NCBI RefSeq assembly: GCF_965139615.1
Contig: NZ_CBCSIQ010000012.1
Span: 45,437-109,436, forward strand
From: Kerstersia similis
GTDB lineage: Bacteria > Pseudomonadota > Gammaproteobacteria > Burkholderiales > Burkholderiaceae_B
Direction of reading: 5' to 3'
Length of the DNA stretch: 64,000 nt
Part shown: positions 8,741-20,182 of the stretch, in pieces
How positions within the stretch are numbered: position 1 is the first letter of the stretch
How the letters are laid out: the number at the start of each line of letters is the position of its first letter
Program-made: the position numbers and the translations under genes
Notes under the pieces: model-generated
What the model was told of the DNA's origin: nothing
Database searches by the model: none
What the model saw: only the letters and a program-made list of their open reading frames with translations

Positions 8741-11368
8741 ATGCAAAAGAACGATCTTTCCGCCCACACGCCGATGATGCGGCAGTACCTGGAACTCAAG
8801 CAAGAGGCCGGCCCGCTGCTGCTGCTTTACCGCATGGGGGACTTCTATGAAATGTTTTATGAGGATGCCGAGCGCGGTGCGCGTTTGCTGAATCTGACGC
8901 TGACCAAACGCGGCAATTCGGCGGGCTCCCCGATCCCCATGGCCGGGATCCCGGTGCACGCCGTGGATCAATACATCGCCAAGCTGGTTGCGCAGAATAT
9001 TTCCGTTGCCATTTGCGAGCAGATCGGCGACCCGGCCACCAGCAAGGGGCCGGTGGAGCGCAAGATTGTCCGCATCGTGACACCCGGCACCCTGACGGAC
9101 GACGCCCTGCTGCCCAGCAAGTCCGACCGTATTCTGGCTGCCCTTGCCACCACGGGCAAGGCGCCGCGCAAGCTGCGTCACGGACTGGCCTGGCTGAATC
9201 TGGCCAGCGGCGATTTCCGCGTTTCGGAATGCGACCCCAGCGAGCTGGAAGCGGAGCTGCACCGCATCGCTCCCGCGGAACTCATCATTGCCGATCAGGC
9301 AGAACTGCCCGTGGCCTTCGAGGGCGCCATCGCCCGTACGCCGGATTGGCATTTCGAATATGAGGGTGCGCGCAGCCATTTGCTGGCCCATTTCCGCACG
9401 GATTCGCTGGCCGGATTCGATGCCGAGGACCTGGACGCAGCCCAGTGCGCCGCCGGCGCCCTGCTGCGCTATGCGACCCGCACCCAGGCACAGACCCTGA
9501 CCCATGTGCAGTCGCTCAAGGTGGATCGCAGCGGCCAGTATGTCGTGCTCGATCCCTATACCCGGCGCAATCTGGAACTGACACGTACGCTGTCAGGAGA
9601 GGAAAGCCCAACACTGTTTTCCTTGCTGGATCACTGCAATACGCCCATGGGCAGCCGCCTGCTCAAGCGCTGGCTGCACCATCCCTTGCGTGACAATACG
9701 CCGGTGCTGGCGCGCCAGCAGGCGATTGAAGCGCTGCTGGCCGCCGCGCCGGGCGCATCGGCCTGGCAGACGGAAGCCCTGCTCAACGGTTTGCAGCGAG
9801 CCCTGCGGCCCATTCCCGACCTGGAGCGCATTGCCACCCGTCTGGCGCTGCGCACGCTGCGCCCACGCGAACTGGCCAGCCTGCGCGAAGCGCTGCTGGC
9901 CCTGCCTGGCGTGCTGCAAGCGCTGGCGCCCCAGGCGCAGGATAGCCATGTGCCCCACCTGCACTACCTGGCCGCCAGTCTGGAAATCGACACCGGCCTG
10001 GGTGAATTGCTGGCGCGCGCCATTGCGGCAGAGCCTGCCGCCGCCATTCGTGATGGCGGCGTGATCGCCAGCGGCTACGATGCCGAGCTTGATGAGCTGC
10101 GAGCCCTGGCCAGCGATAACGGCGAGTTCCTGATGCGCCTGGAGGCCCGCGAACGCGAGCGTACCGGCATCAACAACCTGAAGGTGGAGTACAACCGCGT
10201 CCACGGTTTCTATATCGAAGTCTCGCGCTTGCATGCCGAGAAAGTGCCGACGGAGTATCGGCGCCGCCAGACGCTCAAGAATGCCGAGCGTTACATCACG
10301 CCAGAATTGAAGAGTTGGGAAGACAAGATTCTGTCCTCCAAAGACCGTTCACTGGCCCGTGAAAAATGGCTTTACGAACAGTTGCTCGACGCGTTGGCCC
10401 CCCATGCGCCGGCACTATCGTCCTGCGCCGCAGCCCTGGCCGAACTTGACGCCCTGGGCGCCCTGGCCCACCACGCCCGTACCCACGCCTGGGTGCGGCC
10501 GGAGCTGTCTGCACAGGCAGAAATCAGTATTGAAGCGGGCCGCCATCCAGTCGTGGAAAATGCCATAGAACGCTTCACGCCGAATGATTGCCAGCTGGAT
10601 CCGACGCGCCTGATGCTGCTCGTCACCGGGCCGAACATGGGCGGTAAATCGACCTATATGCGGCAGGTGGCACTGATTGCGCTGCTGGCCCGCATCGGCA
10701 GTTTCGTGCCGGCGACCCGAGCCCGCATCGGCAGTCTGGATCGCATTTTCACCCGCATCGGCGCTGCCGACGATCTGGCCGGCGGCCGCTCCACCTTCAT
10801 GATGGAGATGACCGAAGCGGCAACGATTCTCTCCGCCAGCACGGCACACAGCCTGGTGCTGATGGATGAAATCGGCCGCGGCACTTCGACCTATGACGGC
10901 CTGGCGCTGGCCTGGGCGATTGCCCACCGCCTGCTGACGCACAACCACGCGCTGACCTTATTCGCCACCCACTATTTTGAACTGACGCGCATGCCCGCCG
11001 AGTTTCCGCTGGCGGCCAATGTGCACCTGGCCGCAGCGGAATCGGCCAGCGGCATCGTGTTCCTGCATGAAGTCCGTGAAGGCCCCGCCAGCCGCAGCTA
11101 CGGGATTCAGGTCGCCCAGCGCGCCGGCATTCCTGCGGCCGTGATCCGCCATGCCAGCCGCGAACTGGAGCGCCTGGAAAGCCAGGGGCAGCCCACGCCG
11201 CAACTGGGTCTGTTCAGCCAGAGCTTCGACGAACCCGAGCCCGCCACCCTTGAGGCCGACACCGAAGCCCATCCCGCCATCACCGCCTTGTCCGACATCG
11301 ACCCGGACAGCCTCACACCCAGGGAAGCCCTGGACGCCCTCTACCGCTTGAAAGGCCTGCTGCAATGA
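8741..11368 (+). CDS. mutS: DNA mismatch repair protein MutS
   Basis: An 875-residue mismatch-recognition ATPase of normal length. Domain I carries the mismatch-binding motif YRMGDFYEMFYEDA (Phe-X-Glu wedge) near residues 30-43. The core and clamp follow, then the ATPase with Walker A TGPNMGGKSTYMRQ near 626, the signature region GRSTFMMEMTEAATIL, and Walker B LVLMDEIGRGTSTYDG near 705. The C-terminus ends with the small dimerisation helix (LTPREALDALYRLKGLL). The stop overlaps the next start by 4 bases, so the downstream oxygenase is probably co-translated. Confidence 0.98.
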   Translation: MQKNDLSAHTPMMRQYLELKQEAGPLLLLYRMGDFYEMFYEDAERGARLLNLTLTKRGNSAGSPIPMAGIPVHAVDQYIAKLVAQNISVAICEQIGDPATSKGPVERKIVRIVTPGTLTDDALLPSKSDRILAALATTGKAPRKLRHGLAWLNLASGDFRVSECDPSELEAELHRIAPAELIIADQAELPVAFEGAIARTPDWHFEYEGARSHLLAHFRTDSLAGFDAEDLDAAQCAAGALLRYATRTQAQTLTHVQSLKVDRSGQYVVLDPYTRRNLELTRTLSGEESPTLFSLLDHCNTPMGSRLLKRWLHHPLRDNTPVLARQQAIEALLAAAPGASAWQTEALLNGLQRALRPIPDLERIATRLALRTLRPRELASLREALLALPGVLQALAPQAQDSHVPHLHYLAASLEIDTGLGELLARAIAAEPAAAIRDGGVIASGYDAELDELRALASDNGEFLMRLEARERERTGINNLKVEYNRVHGFYIEVSRLHAEKVPTEYRRRQTLKNAERYITPELKSWEDKILSSKDRSLAREKWLYEQLLDALAPHAPALSSCAAALAELDALGALAHHARTHAWVRPELSAQAEISIEAGRHPVVENAIERFTPNDCQLDPTRLMLLVTGPNMGGKSTYMRQVALIALLARIGSFVPATRARIGSLDRIFTRIGAADDLAGGRSTFMMEMTEAATILSASTAHSLVLMDEIGRGTSTYDGLALAWAIAHRLLTHNHALTLFATHYFELTRMPAEFPLAANVHLAAAESASGIVFLHEVREGPASRSYGIQVAQRAGIPAAVIRHASRELERLESQGQPTPQLGLFSQSFDEPEPATLEADTEAHPAITALSDIDPDSLTPREALDALYRLKGLLQ

Positions 11369-12567
11369 ACCTGGATACCCCGCTGACCCTGCTGGGCGGC
11401 ATCAGCCCCGCAGAATTCATGCGCACTTACTGGCAGCGCAAACCCCTGCTGATTCGCCAGGCCGTTCCCGGCATCAAGCCTCCCGTCAAGATTCCCGGCT
11501 TGCGCAAGCTCGCACGCCAGGACGATGTCGAATCGCGCTTGATCTGGAAAGAGGATGGGGAATGGCAGATGGAAAACGGGCCGTTCGCACGCTTGCCCAA
11601 GCGTGAAGAACGCGAGTGGACCCTGCTGGTACAGAGCCTGGACCAGCACGATGACGCCGCCGCCCGCCTGATGCAGCAGTTCCGTTTCATTCCCGACGCC
11701 CGGCTGGATGATGTCATGGTCAGTGTGGCCAGCGACGGCGGCGGTGTCGGCCCGCACTTCGACAGCTATGACGTTTTCCTGCTGCAGGCCCAGGGTACCC
11801 GCCACTGGCGTATCGGCCAGCAGCGCGATCTGGACCTGATCCCCGGCCTCCCGCTGAAGATACTCAGCAACTTCCAGCCGGACGCCGAATACTACCTGGA
11901 ACCCGGCGATATGCTGTACCTGCCGCCACAGGCGGCGCACGATGGCATCGCAGTCGGCCATGACTGCATGACGATTTCCATCGGCTTCCGTTCCCCGGAC
12001 CGCGCCACGCTGGCCCGCGGCATGCTGGAAGCCGCCATGGATCAGGTCATGGAACGCGCCACCTGCAGCGGTGGCACCTATGCCCAGCCCCTGCTGCCCG
12101 GCCCCGACCTGTCCTCACGCTATCGCGACCCGGGCCTGCCCGCCACCACCACCCCGGCGGAAATCCCTGCCAAACTGGTCAAGCATGCGCTGGACAGCGT
12201 TGCCAAAGTCCGTTTCGATGACGCCCTGGCGACACGTTTCCTGGGCTGCTGGCTCAGTGAACCGCACCCGAATGCCGTGTTTGAATCCAGCCTGGAATAC
12301 AGCGATGACATGGCAGACTGCCTGCCCGATAGCCTGCCTGCCTATGGTCGGCTGATATTGGACAGGCGCACCCGCATGCTCTACCGCGAACGCCAGTGCT
12401 TTATCAACGGAGAGTGCCTGACATGCGCGCCGGACGCACTGCTGCGCGCACTGGCCGATGCCCGTGAGCTGGATTGCGCCGACTGGCACAAACGGCGTGT
12501 GGGACAGGCCGTGCGAGAGTACCTGACCGATTGGCTGGACGCCGGCTGGCTGCACTGGCGCGAGTAA
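11365..12567 (+). CDS. Cupin/JmjC-like ribosomal oxygenase (RoxA/YcfD family)
   Basis: A 400-residue Fe(II)/2-oxoglutarate-dependent hydroxylase homologue. The family opens with LGGISPAEFMRTYWQRKPLLIRQA. The iron-binding HxD is in GVGPHFDSYDVFLLQAQGTRHWRIG (near residues 131-155), and the distal His is in LYLPPQAAHDGIAVG near residue 193. In E. coli the relative RoxA/YcfD hydroxylates an arginine of ribosomal protein L16. A C-terminal winged-helix-like part follows. It overlaps mutS by 4 bases. Confidence 0.88.
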   Translation: MNLDTPLTLLGGISPAEFMRTYWQRKPLLIRQAVPGIKPPVKIPGLRKLARQDDVESRLIWKEDGEWQMENGPFARLPKREEREWTLLVQSLDQHDDAAARLMQQFRFIPDARLDDVMVSVASDGGGVGPHFDSYDVFLLQAQGTRHWRIGQQRDLDLIPGLPLKILSNFQPDAEYYLEPGDMLYLPPQAAHDGIAVGHDCMTISIGFRSPDRATLARGMLEAAMDQVMERATCSGGTYAQPLLPGPDLSSRYRDPGLPATTTPAEIPAKLVKHALDSVAKVRFDDALATRFLGCWLSEPHPNAVFESSLEYSDDMADCLPDSLPAYGRLILDRRTRMLYRERQCFINGECLTCAPDALLRALADARELDCADWHKRRVGQAVREYLTDWLDAGWLHWRE

Positions 12568-12661
12568 ACACGCCATCGCGCAGCAAGGGAAGTGCTGGCC
12601 CCAAACCAGCGCTTCCCGCCGCTGCCCGAAGTCCAGCGCCGCCCATCCGATCGAGCCAAAT

Positions 12662-12697
12662 AAAAAAGCGGCCTGATGTAAACATCAGCCGCTTTTC
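12662..12697. terminator. Bidirectional terminator between the oxygenase gene and fur
   Basis: A stem AAAAGCGG(C)CTGATG / CATCAGCCGCTTTT with loop TAAA and one bulged C is flanked by A-runs on the left and T-runs on the right. It can therefore end both the plus-strand mutS-oxygenase transcript and the minus-strand fur transcript. Confidence 0.8.
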
Positions 12698-12735
12698 TTC
12701 TTCCCGCCAGACATGCTGGCGAAAGAGGATACCGC

Positions 12736-13146
12736 TCAGGCCTTCGGTGTAGCGAAGACGTTGATGGTGTACTCGGACAGGGTATAACCCATTTCCTCGG
12801 CGATCTTGTGCAGGCGCTTTTCGATCTGAGGATCGTGAAACTCCTTGACCTCGCCGGTCTTGCTGCACACCAGGTGACCATGGTGGCGCTCGCCGTCGTT
12901 CAATTCGTAAACAGCCTTGTTCGTACCCAGCTGGTTACGTTTGAGCAGACCTGCCTGTTCGAACTGGGTCAACACACGGTACACCGTCGCCAAACCAATT
13001 TCGATGCTATCCGCCATCAACAGGCGATAGACATCTTCAGCGGTCAGGTGACGCTGTTCGCTGTTGCGAAACACATCCAGAATCTTCAGACGGGGAAAGG
13101 TTACCTTAAGCCCACTATCCTTGAGTTCAATCTTATCCGATGCCAC
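12736..13146 (-). CDS. fur: Fur family metalloregulator with atypical metal sites
   Basis: A 136-residue iron-responsive repressor homologue. The winged helix spans residues 10-80 (LKVTFPRLKILDVF, RHLTAEDVYRLLM, IGLATVYRVLTQFEQAGLLKR). The dimerisation domain has HHGH at 88-91 where classical Fur has HHDH, one Cys (C94, in CSKTGEV) as in Pseudomonas Fur, and Tyr126 where a metal-ligand His is expected. No C-terminal CxxC zinc site is present. Helix 4 is fully Fur-like, so Fur-box recognition is likely. It may be the sole Fur or a divergent paralogue; the window cannot decide. Confidence 0.85.
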   Translation of the reverse strand: MASDKIELKDSGLKVTFPRLKILDVFRNSEQRHLTAEDVYRLLMADSIEIGLATVYRVLTQFEQAGLLKRNQLGTNKAVYELNDGERHHGHLVCSKTGEVKEFHDPQIEKRLHKIAEEMGYTLSEYTINVFATPKA

Positions 13147-13411
13147 TTGTTCTCTCCAGATAGAACGCGGTTAACTTCGGTTTTACGATAGCGGACACCA
13201 CGCCCAGCCACCGAAACCATTCGACCGCACACTGCCGACGCGCTTCCTAAGTGCCAAGAAACGCACGACTACCCCGTCGCCGAAACTTTATGATGCACCC
13301 AGGCACGCGACACGCACCCGGAACTCGAACAGCCATGGACAGCCGGCAAAAATTTTCCCGACTATTGAAGTTTAGCGGTTCTACAGCCCAGAGCAAGTCT
13401 GGGCCTGCAAA

Positions 13412-13537
13412 TTACTTCTGGCGTGCTTTGAAACGGGGATTCGTTTTGCAGATCACGTAGATCTTGCCGCGACGGCGCACGACTTGACAGTCACGATGAC
13501 GCTCTTTCGCGTTCTTGAGCGAAGCAACCACTTTCAT
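13412..13537 (-). CDS. ykgO: 50S ribosomal protein L36, zinc-independent type (RpmJ2/YkgO)
   Basis: A 41-residue basic protein (MKVVASLKNAKERHRDCQVV, ending TNPRFKARQK). The KNAKERHRDCQVVRRRGKIYVICKTNPRFK pattern is typical of the C-minus L36 paralogue, which lacks the zinc ribbon. The start at 13537 is set by family length; an upstream-extended frame exists but has no family support. A 7-bp GCCCAGA/TCTGGGC hairpin at 13386-13404 lies just downstream. C-minus L36 is often induced by zinc shortage, but no operator is evident here. Confidence 0.93.
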   Translation of the reverse strand: MKVVASLKNAKERHRDCQVVRRRGKIYVICKTNPRFKARQK

Positions 13538-13911
13538 GGGATTTTCCTTGTTGAACTGGCGACAGACCGCTACAAAGTGTGCTTGACCGCGCCGCTGATA
13601 ATCGAAACCGTACAGACCATGAAATACCGAAGCACCATGACCTGGCAAAAACCCGCCTGGCAAAAGCCACACAGGCATAGTTAGCCCTAAAGGATAACAC
13701 AAGCCCAGCCCACGATACAAGAGATGCCTGCAACATTGCCGGCCAGCCGGTTTCTTCACGACAGCAAGATCATGGCACAGTGTAGCGCCCTGCCCCACTC
13801 TTGGAAACGATAACGATGTGTCCCTTCGTTTCGCTGATTTCAGTGCGTCACAGCTGAAGCCGGATGAGAGCGTAAAATGGCATGTTGCGTTCTCTTTCCC
13901 GTTGCTGCCCT
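13538..13911. other. Intergenic region, rpmJ2 to DUF1841 gene
   Basis: These 374 bases separate two divergent genes. I see no credible gene, RNA or strong palindrome. It must contain the promoters of both genes, but no clear -35/-10 pair stands out. Confidence 0.6.
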
Positions 13912-14337
13912 ATGTTCAATCCCTCACGCGATCAGGTGCGCCAGTTCTTCATCGAAGCCTGGCGCAAACACCGGGCCGGCGAAGTCCAGACCCCGCTGGA
14001 AGCCATGGCGGTGGAATGGATGGCCGAGCACCCGGAATACCATCAGGACCTCGAAAATGAAGAGGCGCTGACGGCAGACTACTCCGTGGAACAGGGGCGG
14101 ACCAATCCGTTCCTGCATTTGTCCATGCATCTCGCCATCGAAGAACAGCTGTCCATCGACCATCCTCGCGGCATACGCGCCGCCTTTGAACGCATGGCCA
14201 ACCGCAGCGACCGCCATCATGCAATTCATGAAATCATGGAATGCCTGGGCCAGGTGGTATGGGAATCCCAGCGCCTGGGCACCCCGCTCGATAGCGACAC
14301 CTACATTGAGCTGATCCGCCAGCGCGCCAGCAAGTAA
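13912..14337 (+). CDS. DUF1841 family protein
   Basis: A 141-residue soluble protein starting MFNPSRDQVRQFFIEAWRKH. It is recognised as DUF1841 by the conserved opening and by HLSMHLAIEEQLSIDHPRGIR (residues 70-90) and HHAIHEIMECLGQVVWESQR. The His/Glu-rich helices suggest a small helical bundle that might bind a metal, but no function is established. The start at 13912 is preferred over an upstream in-frame ATG (13882) because the family begins at MFNPSR. Confidence 0.88.
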   Translation: MFNPSRDQVRQFFIEAWRKHRAGEVQTPLEAMAVEWMAEHPEYHQDLENEEALTADYSVEQGRTNPFLHLSMHLAIEEQLSIDHPRGIRAAFERMANRSDRHHAIHEIMECLGQVVWESQRLGTPLDSDTYIELIRQRASK

Positions 14338-14434
14338 GCCCCCCTCCTGCCAAGAAGCGGCCCGAGTCGGACGACTCCCGACAAGCCGGGGCCACCCCGG
14401 ACGCGCCTCATTCTCCGGCATTCGGCCGACCCAT

Positions 14435-14486
14435 GTAAAAACTCCCTATTCCTGCCAGCCGGAACGGCTCGCAAGAATAGGGAGTG
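14435..14486 (-). terminator. Terminator of icd
   Basis: On the minus strand an 11-bp perfect stem ACTCCCTATTC/GAATAGGGAGT (14441-14451 with 14475-14485) is followed by a T-run (TTTTTA). It lies about 50 bases beyond the icd stop. Confidence 0.8.
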
Positions 14487-14534
14487 CTGTGTTGCCTAAC
14501 GGCATGCCCGGGGCACCGGGCACGCCAGGAACGA

Positions 14535-16763
<2,229 letters not shown>

Positions 16764-16984
16764 TTTTTCTCGTTAACTTGCTCAATCACGGAAACCGCGG
16801 AAACTTCGCGCAGCACGGTATCGGCCGGTCAAGGCAGATGCATGCAGCGCCGTTCACCGTGGGGACGAACGGCACCCTGGCACTATTGCGGGCCTGTATC
16901 AGCTTCGACGACAAGAAAGAGATCTTCGCTTGCGACGCATGGAAAGGACGCAAGACCGGCATCGGTTCTGGAGCCGAAGACGCC

Positions 16985-17008
16985 GAAAAAAGGCGCCCTG
17001 AGGGCGCC
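16985..17008 (-). terminator. Terminator of the M16 peptidase gene
   Basis: On the minus strand GGCGCCC/GGGCGCC (loop TCA) is followed by six T residues, about 150 bases past the M16 stop. The rest of the 16764-17155 gap shows no gene and should hold the icd promoter. Confidence 0.85.
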
Positions 17009-17155
17009 GTCGAGTATAGCAAGAAATGCTCTCATCTTCGGCCAAACCGAGGACAAGCCGGGGGGAACCACGCAATAGGTGTCTCTCCCAAGGGACTTGC
17101 TGCCGGAATCAGTACAGCTCAGGCACAGCGGCCATCATTCCGGCAGCCCATGGCG

Positions 17156-19906
17156 TCAAGGAGCCTTGGAAAAATCCCCTGCCACGGCACGGCTCCATGC
17201 TTCCGGATGCATGTATTTGCGCAATACCCGGTTGACCTCGGCAGCATCCAGCTGACGCAGGTTTTGCTCAAATGCCTCGACCCAGGCAAAGCTGCGTCCG
17301 CGCTCCTGATAGCTGGCCCAGCGCTGCGCCAGGTTTTCATCTACCGTGCGCGACAGGCGCTGGTAGTTCAGCAATGCCTCGATGCCATCCGCCACTTCCT
17401 TGTCCGAAAACCCTTTGTCCAGCGCCTCGGTGAGCGTCTGCTCGATCAGCGTTTCCAGGCGTTCACGGTTGGACGGCGCAAAAATGGCATACACGCGCCA
17501 GCGCGCCGAGGGTTCGAACGAAGAAACGGTGGCATGGCTGCGCACACTGTAGGACAAGCCGGCCTCTTCGCGGATTTTCATCCACAGGCGCGAGGTTTCC
17601 GATGCCCCCAACAGGAAGTTGGACAGCATCAATGCCGGATAGTCCGGATTGTCATCCTGCATTTCAAAGCTGCCGCCAGCCAGATAGAAGGCATTGGCCT
17701 TGTCCGGCGTGTCGATTTCGAACTGCTCGGGCGCCACGGCGCGATAGCCATTTTCTACCCGGTGATAGACCGGCGCCTTGCGCCAGCCGGCCACACCTGC
17801 CACCAGGGCCTGCTCGGCCGCCTGGGGATCAAAATCTCCCACGGCAGAGAAAGTCATCTCGCCAGCACCATAGAAAACCTCGTGGAAACGCTGGAGATTT
17901 TCCCGCTTGACCCCCTTGAGATCATCGAGCTCTTCCTGGAACGTGGGCTGATAGCGGATATCATCCTTGCTCCAGGGGTTGTCATGGCGTGCCAGCGCCT
18001 GACCAGCCAGCCCCATCGGATCGCTCATGGCGTTGCGCAAGCGATTGCCCTCCTGCCCCAGGTAGGTCTTCAGCTCATCTTGCGGGAACACCGGATTGCG
18101 CAGCAGATCGAACACCAGCGCGATCATCTTCGGCAGATTCTCGCGGGGCGCGGAGAAGGTCACTTCCACCTGGCCCTTGCCGCCGGAAACACCCAGCGTC
18201 CCGCGCAGGCTGTCGATTTCATCATTGATTTGCTGGCGCGTGCGGGTCTTGGTGCCCATGGCCAGCATATCAGCAACGATCTCTTCGGCAACCCGATGGC
18301 CCTTGAGGCCATTGGCATCACTGAAATAGAGCATCAACACAGCTTCGACACGCTGGCTGCGCGTGCTCTTGGGCAACATGGCAAGACCGATGCGCCCATT
18401 GGGCAGCGTCAGGGTCTTGCGCTGCGTTGCCGCATCTATGGCCGCTGGACTGGTATCAAACGTCTCGGCAGGCGGCGCCTGGCCATCCCCCTTGTAATCC
18501 GCCACCAATTGCGCCACATCCGGCGCGGCCAACTCGGGCGCGCGCACCGGTTTTTCCGTCGGCACATAGCGGCCAGAGGTACGGTTGCTGCGCAGCAGGT
18601 AACTGCGCGCCACCTTCTCGACCTCATCGAGCCCCGCCCCGCGCACCCAGTCGCGCTGCAGGAAGAACAGGCGCCAGTCGCCAGCTGCAATCGCTTCCGT
18701 CAAGGCAATACCCAGGCTTTGCGCATCCCCGAAGGTGCGCTCCCAGTCCGTCAGCCACTGATTCCGCGCCCGATCCAGATCCTGCTGGGTCATGGTACGG
18801 GTTCCTTGCGACTCCAGCACATCCGTCAGGGCATTCAGGGCCTTGTCTTCGCTCATGCCCGGCTGCAATTGCGCCCCGAACATGGCCAGCCCGGCGTCAC
18901 GCCGCGCCATGGCAAAGCCGAACACGCCCGTAGCCAGATTGTTTTGCACCAGATCACGATACAGTTGCCCCGAAGGGGTGTCGGACAGCATCATGGTCGC
19001 CAGGTTGAAATACACGTAATCCGCCGCAGCCGCCGACGGCACGTGATACAGCGCCGCCACCATGGGCGTCCCGCCCACCCGGCGTACGGTCACACTGCGC
19101 TCGCCATCCTGCACCGGTTCCACCGTGTATTCGCGCGGCAATTGGCGCTGCGGCCGGGGAATTTTGCCAAAGGCATCGGTGATCACCGCCAGCGTTGCCG
19201 CCTCATCAAATGCGCCACTCAGTACCAGAACGGCATTGTCCGGCTGGTAATACACCCGGTAGAAATCACGCAGCTGGGCAATATCTACATTCTCGACATC
19301 GCTGCGCGCGCCTATCGTGCTCTTGCCATAGTTGTGCCACAGATACGCGGCGGACTGCATGCGCTGCATCAACACACGGAAGGGGCTGTTTTCGCCGCTC
19401 TCCATTTCATTGCGCACCACCGTCATTTCCGAGGCCAGGTCTTCGCTGGCAATCGTGGAATTGACCATGGCGTCGGCCTGCCAGCGCAGATACCACTCCA
19501 GATTTTCCGGATTGGCTGCGAAACTGGCGTAATAGTTGGTGCGATCCGTGGAGGTCGTCCCATTGGCCTGCAGGCCACGGCGGGAAAACTCGCCCAGGGC
19601 ATTCGGCGTGGTCGGCGTTCCCTTGAACAGCATGTGCTCCAGCAAGTGCGCCATGCCGGTCTGGCCGTAGTTCTCATGCCGCGAACCGACCAGATAAGTC
19701 ATGTTCACTGTCGTCACAGGGGTCGAAGCATCCGGCGCCAGCACGACTTTCAGGCCGTTGGGCAAAAGATACTCGCTCACCCCTTCGACCGTTGCCACCT
19801 TGGACACGCCCGCAGGCAGGGTCGTCGCCATCAGCATCGGCGGAGCAACCAGTCCCAACGCCATGGCCATCAGACATTTGACCATTCTATTAAGATTGAA
19901 AGACAT
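17156..19906 (-). CDS. M16 family zinc metallopeptidase (pitrilysin/PqqF-like), secreted
   Basis: A 916-residue two-repeat M16 peptidase. Residues 1-27 form a signal peptide (KCLMAMALGLVAPPMLMA), so it should act in the periplasm. The inverted zinc motif HxxEH is in MAHLLEHMLFKGTPTTPNALGEFSRRG near residues 85-112, with the downstream Glu in the ASEMTVVRNEMESGENSP segment. The second half (from about 470) is the inactive pitrilysin-like domain. It is monocistronic, with its own terminator. Substrate unknown. Confidence 0.93.
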   Translation of the reverse strand: MSFNLNRMVKCLMAMALGLVAPPMLMATTLPAGVSKVATVEGVSEYLLPNGLKVVLAPDASTPVTTVNMTYLVGSRHENYGQTGMAHLLEHMLFKGTPTTPNALGEFSRRGLQANGTTSTDRTNYYASFAANPENLEWYLRWQADAMVNSTIASEDLASEMTVVRNEMESGENSPFRVLMQRMQSAAYLWHNYGKSTIGARSDVENVDIAQLRDFYRVYYQPDNAVLVLSGAFDEAATLAVITDAFGKIPRPQRQLPREYTVEPVQDGERSVTVRRVGGTPMVAALYHVPSAAAADYVYFNLATMMLSDTPSGQLYRDLVQNNLATGVFGFAMARRDAGLAMFGAQLQPGMSEDKALNALTDVLESQGTRTMTQQDLDRARNQWLTDWERTFGDAQSLGIALTEAIAAGDWRLFFLQRDWVRGAGLDEVEKVARSYLLRSNRTSGRYVPTEKPVRAPELAAPDVAQLVADYKGDGQAPPAETFDTSPAAIDAATQRKTLTLPNGRIGLAMLPKSTRSQRVEAVLMLYFSDANGLKGHRVAEEIVADMLAMGTKTRTRQQINDEIDSLRGTLGVSGGKGQVEVTFSAPRENLPKMIALVFDLLRNPVFPQDELKTYLGQEGNRLRNAMSDPMGLAGQALARHDNPWSKDDIRYQPTFQEELDDLKGVKRENLQRFHEVFYGAGEMTFSAVGDFDPQAAEQALVAGVAGWRKAPVYHRVENGYRAVAPEQFEIDTPDKANAFYLAGGSFEMQDDNPDYPALMLSNFLLGASETSRLWMKIREEAGLSYSVRSHATVSSFEPSARWRVYAIFAPSNRERLETLIEQTLTEALDKGFSDKEVADGIEALLNYQRLSRTVDENLAQRWASYQERGRSFAWVEAFEQNLRQLDAAEVNRVLRKYMHPEAWSRAVAGDFSKAP

Positions 19907-20121
19907 CGTTCCTCCGGAGTGCGGTTATCAAGCAGCAATTATGTAACACAAGGCGGCGAGTTTAGACCGATGTCGCCACTCCCTGCTACCAGAGTTTGAA
20001 AAGCTTTTTCATTCAGCTTGAGGTTTACCCGCATTTTTTCCGCCCATTACGCGTGCGGCGACAGGTGCGCATGCGTCTGCCGCTCGAACGCCAGACACAG
20101 GCGCCACCGGTTTCACGCAGG

Positions 20122-20150
20122 CAAAAAAATGCCGGCCCACAGGGCCGGCA
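20122..20150 (-). terminator. Terminator of the dnaK-dnaJ operon
   Basis: On the minus strand TGCCGGCCC/GGGCCGGCA forms a strong stem followed by seven T residues. It lies about 33 bases past the dnaJ stop. Confidence 0.9.
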
Positions 20151-20182
20151 AGGTATGCGCGATCTTTTTCACGCAAAGGAGA

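Noticed and set aside
16778..19999. A very long plus-strand open frame (about 1070 codons) opposite the M16 peptidase, and one of 860 codons opposite icd
   Set aside because: They mirror the high third-position GC of the real genes on the other strand and their translations are low-complexity (His/Arg/Gln-rich) without any domain.
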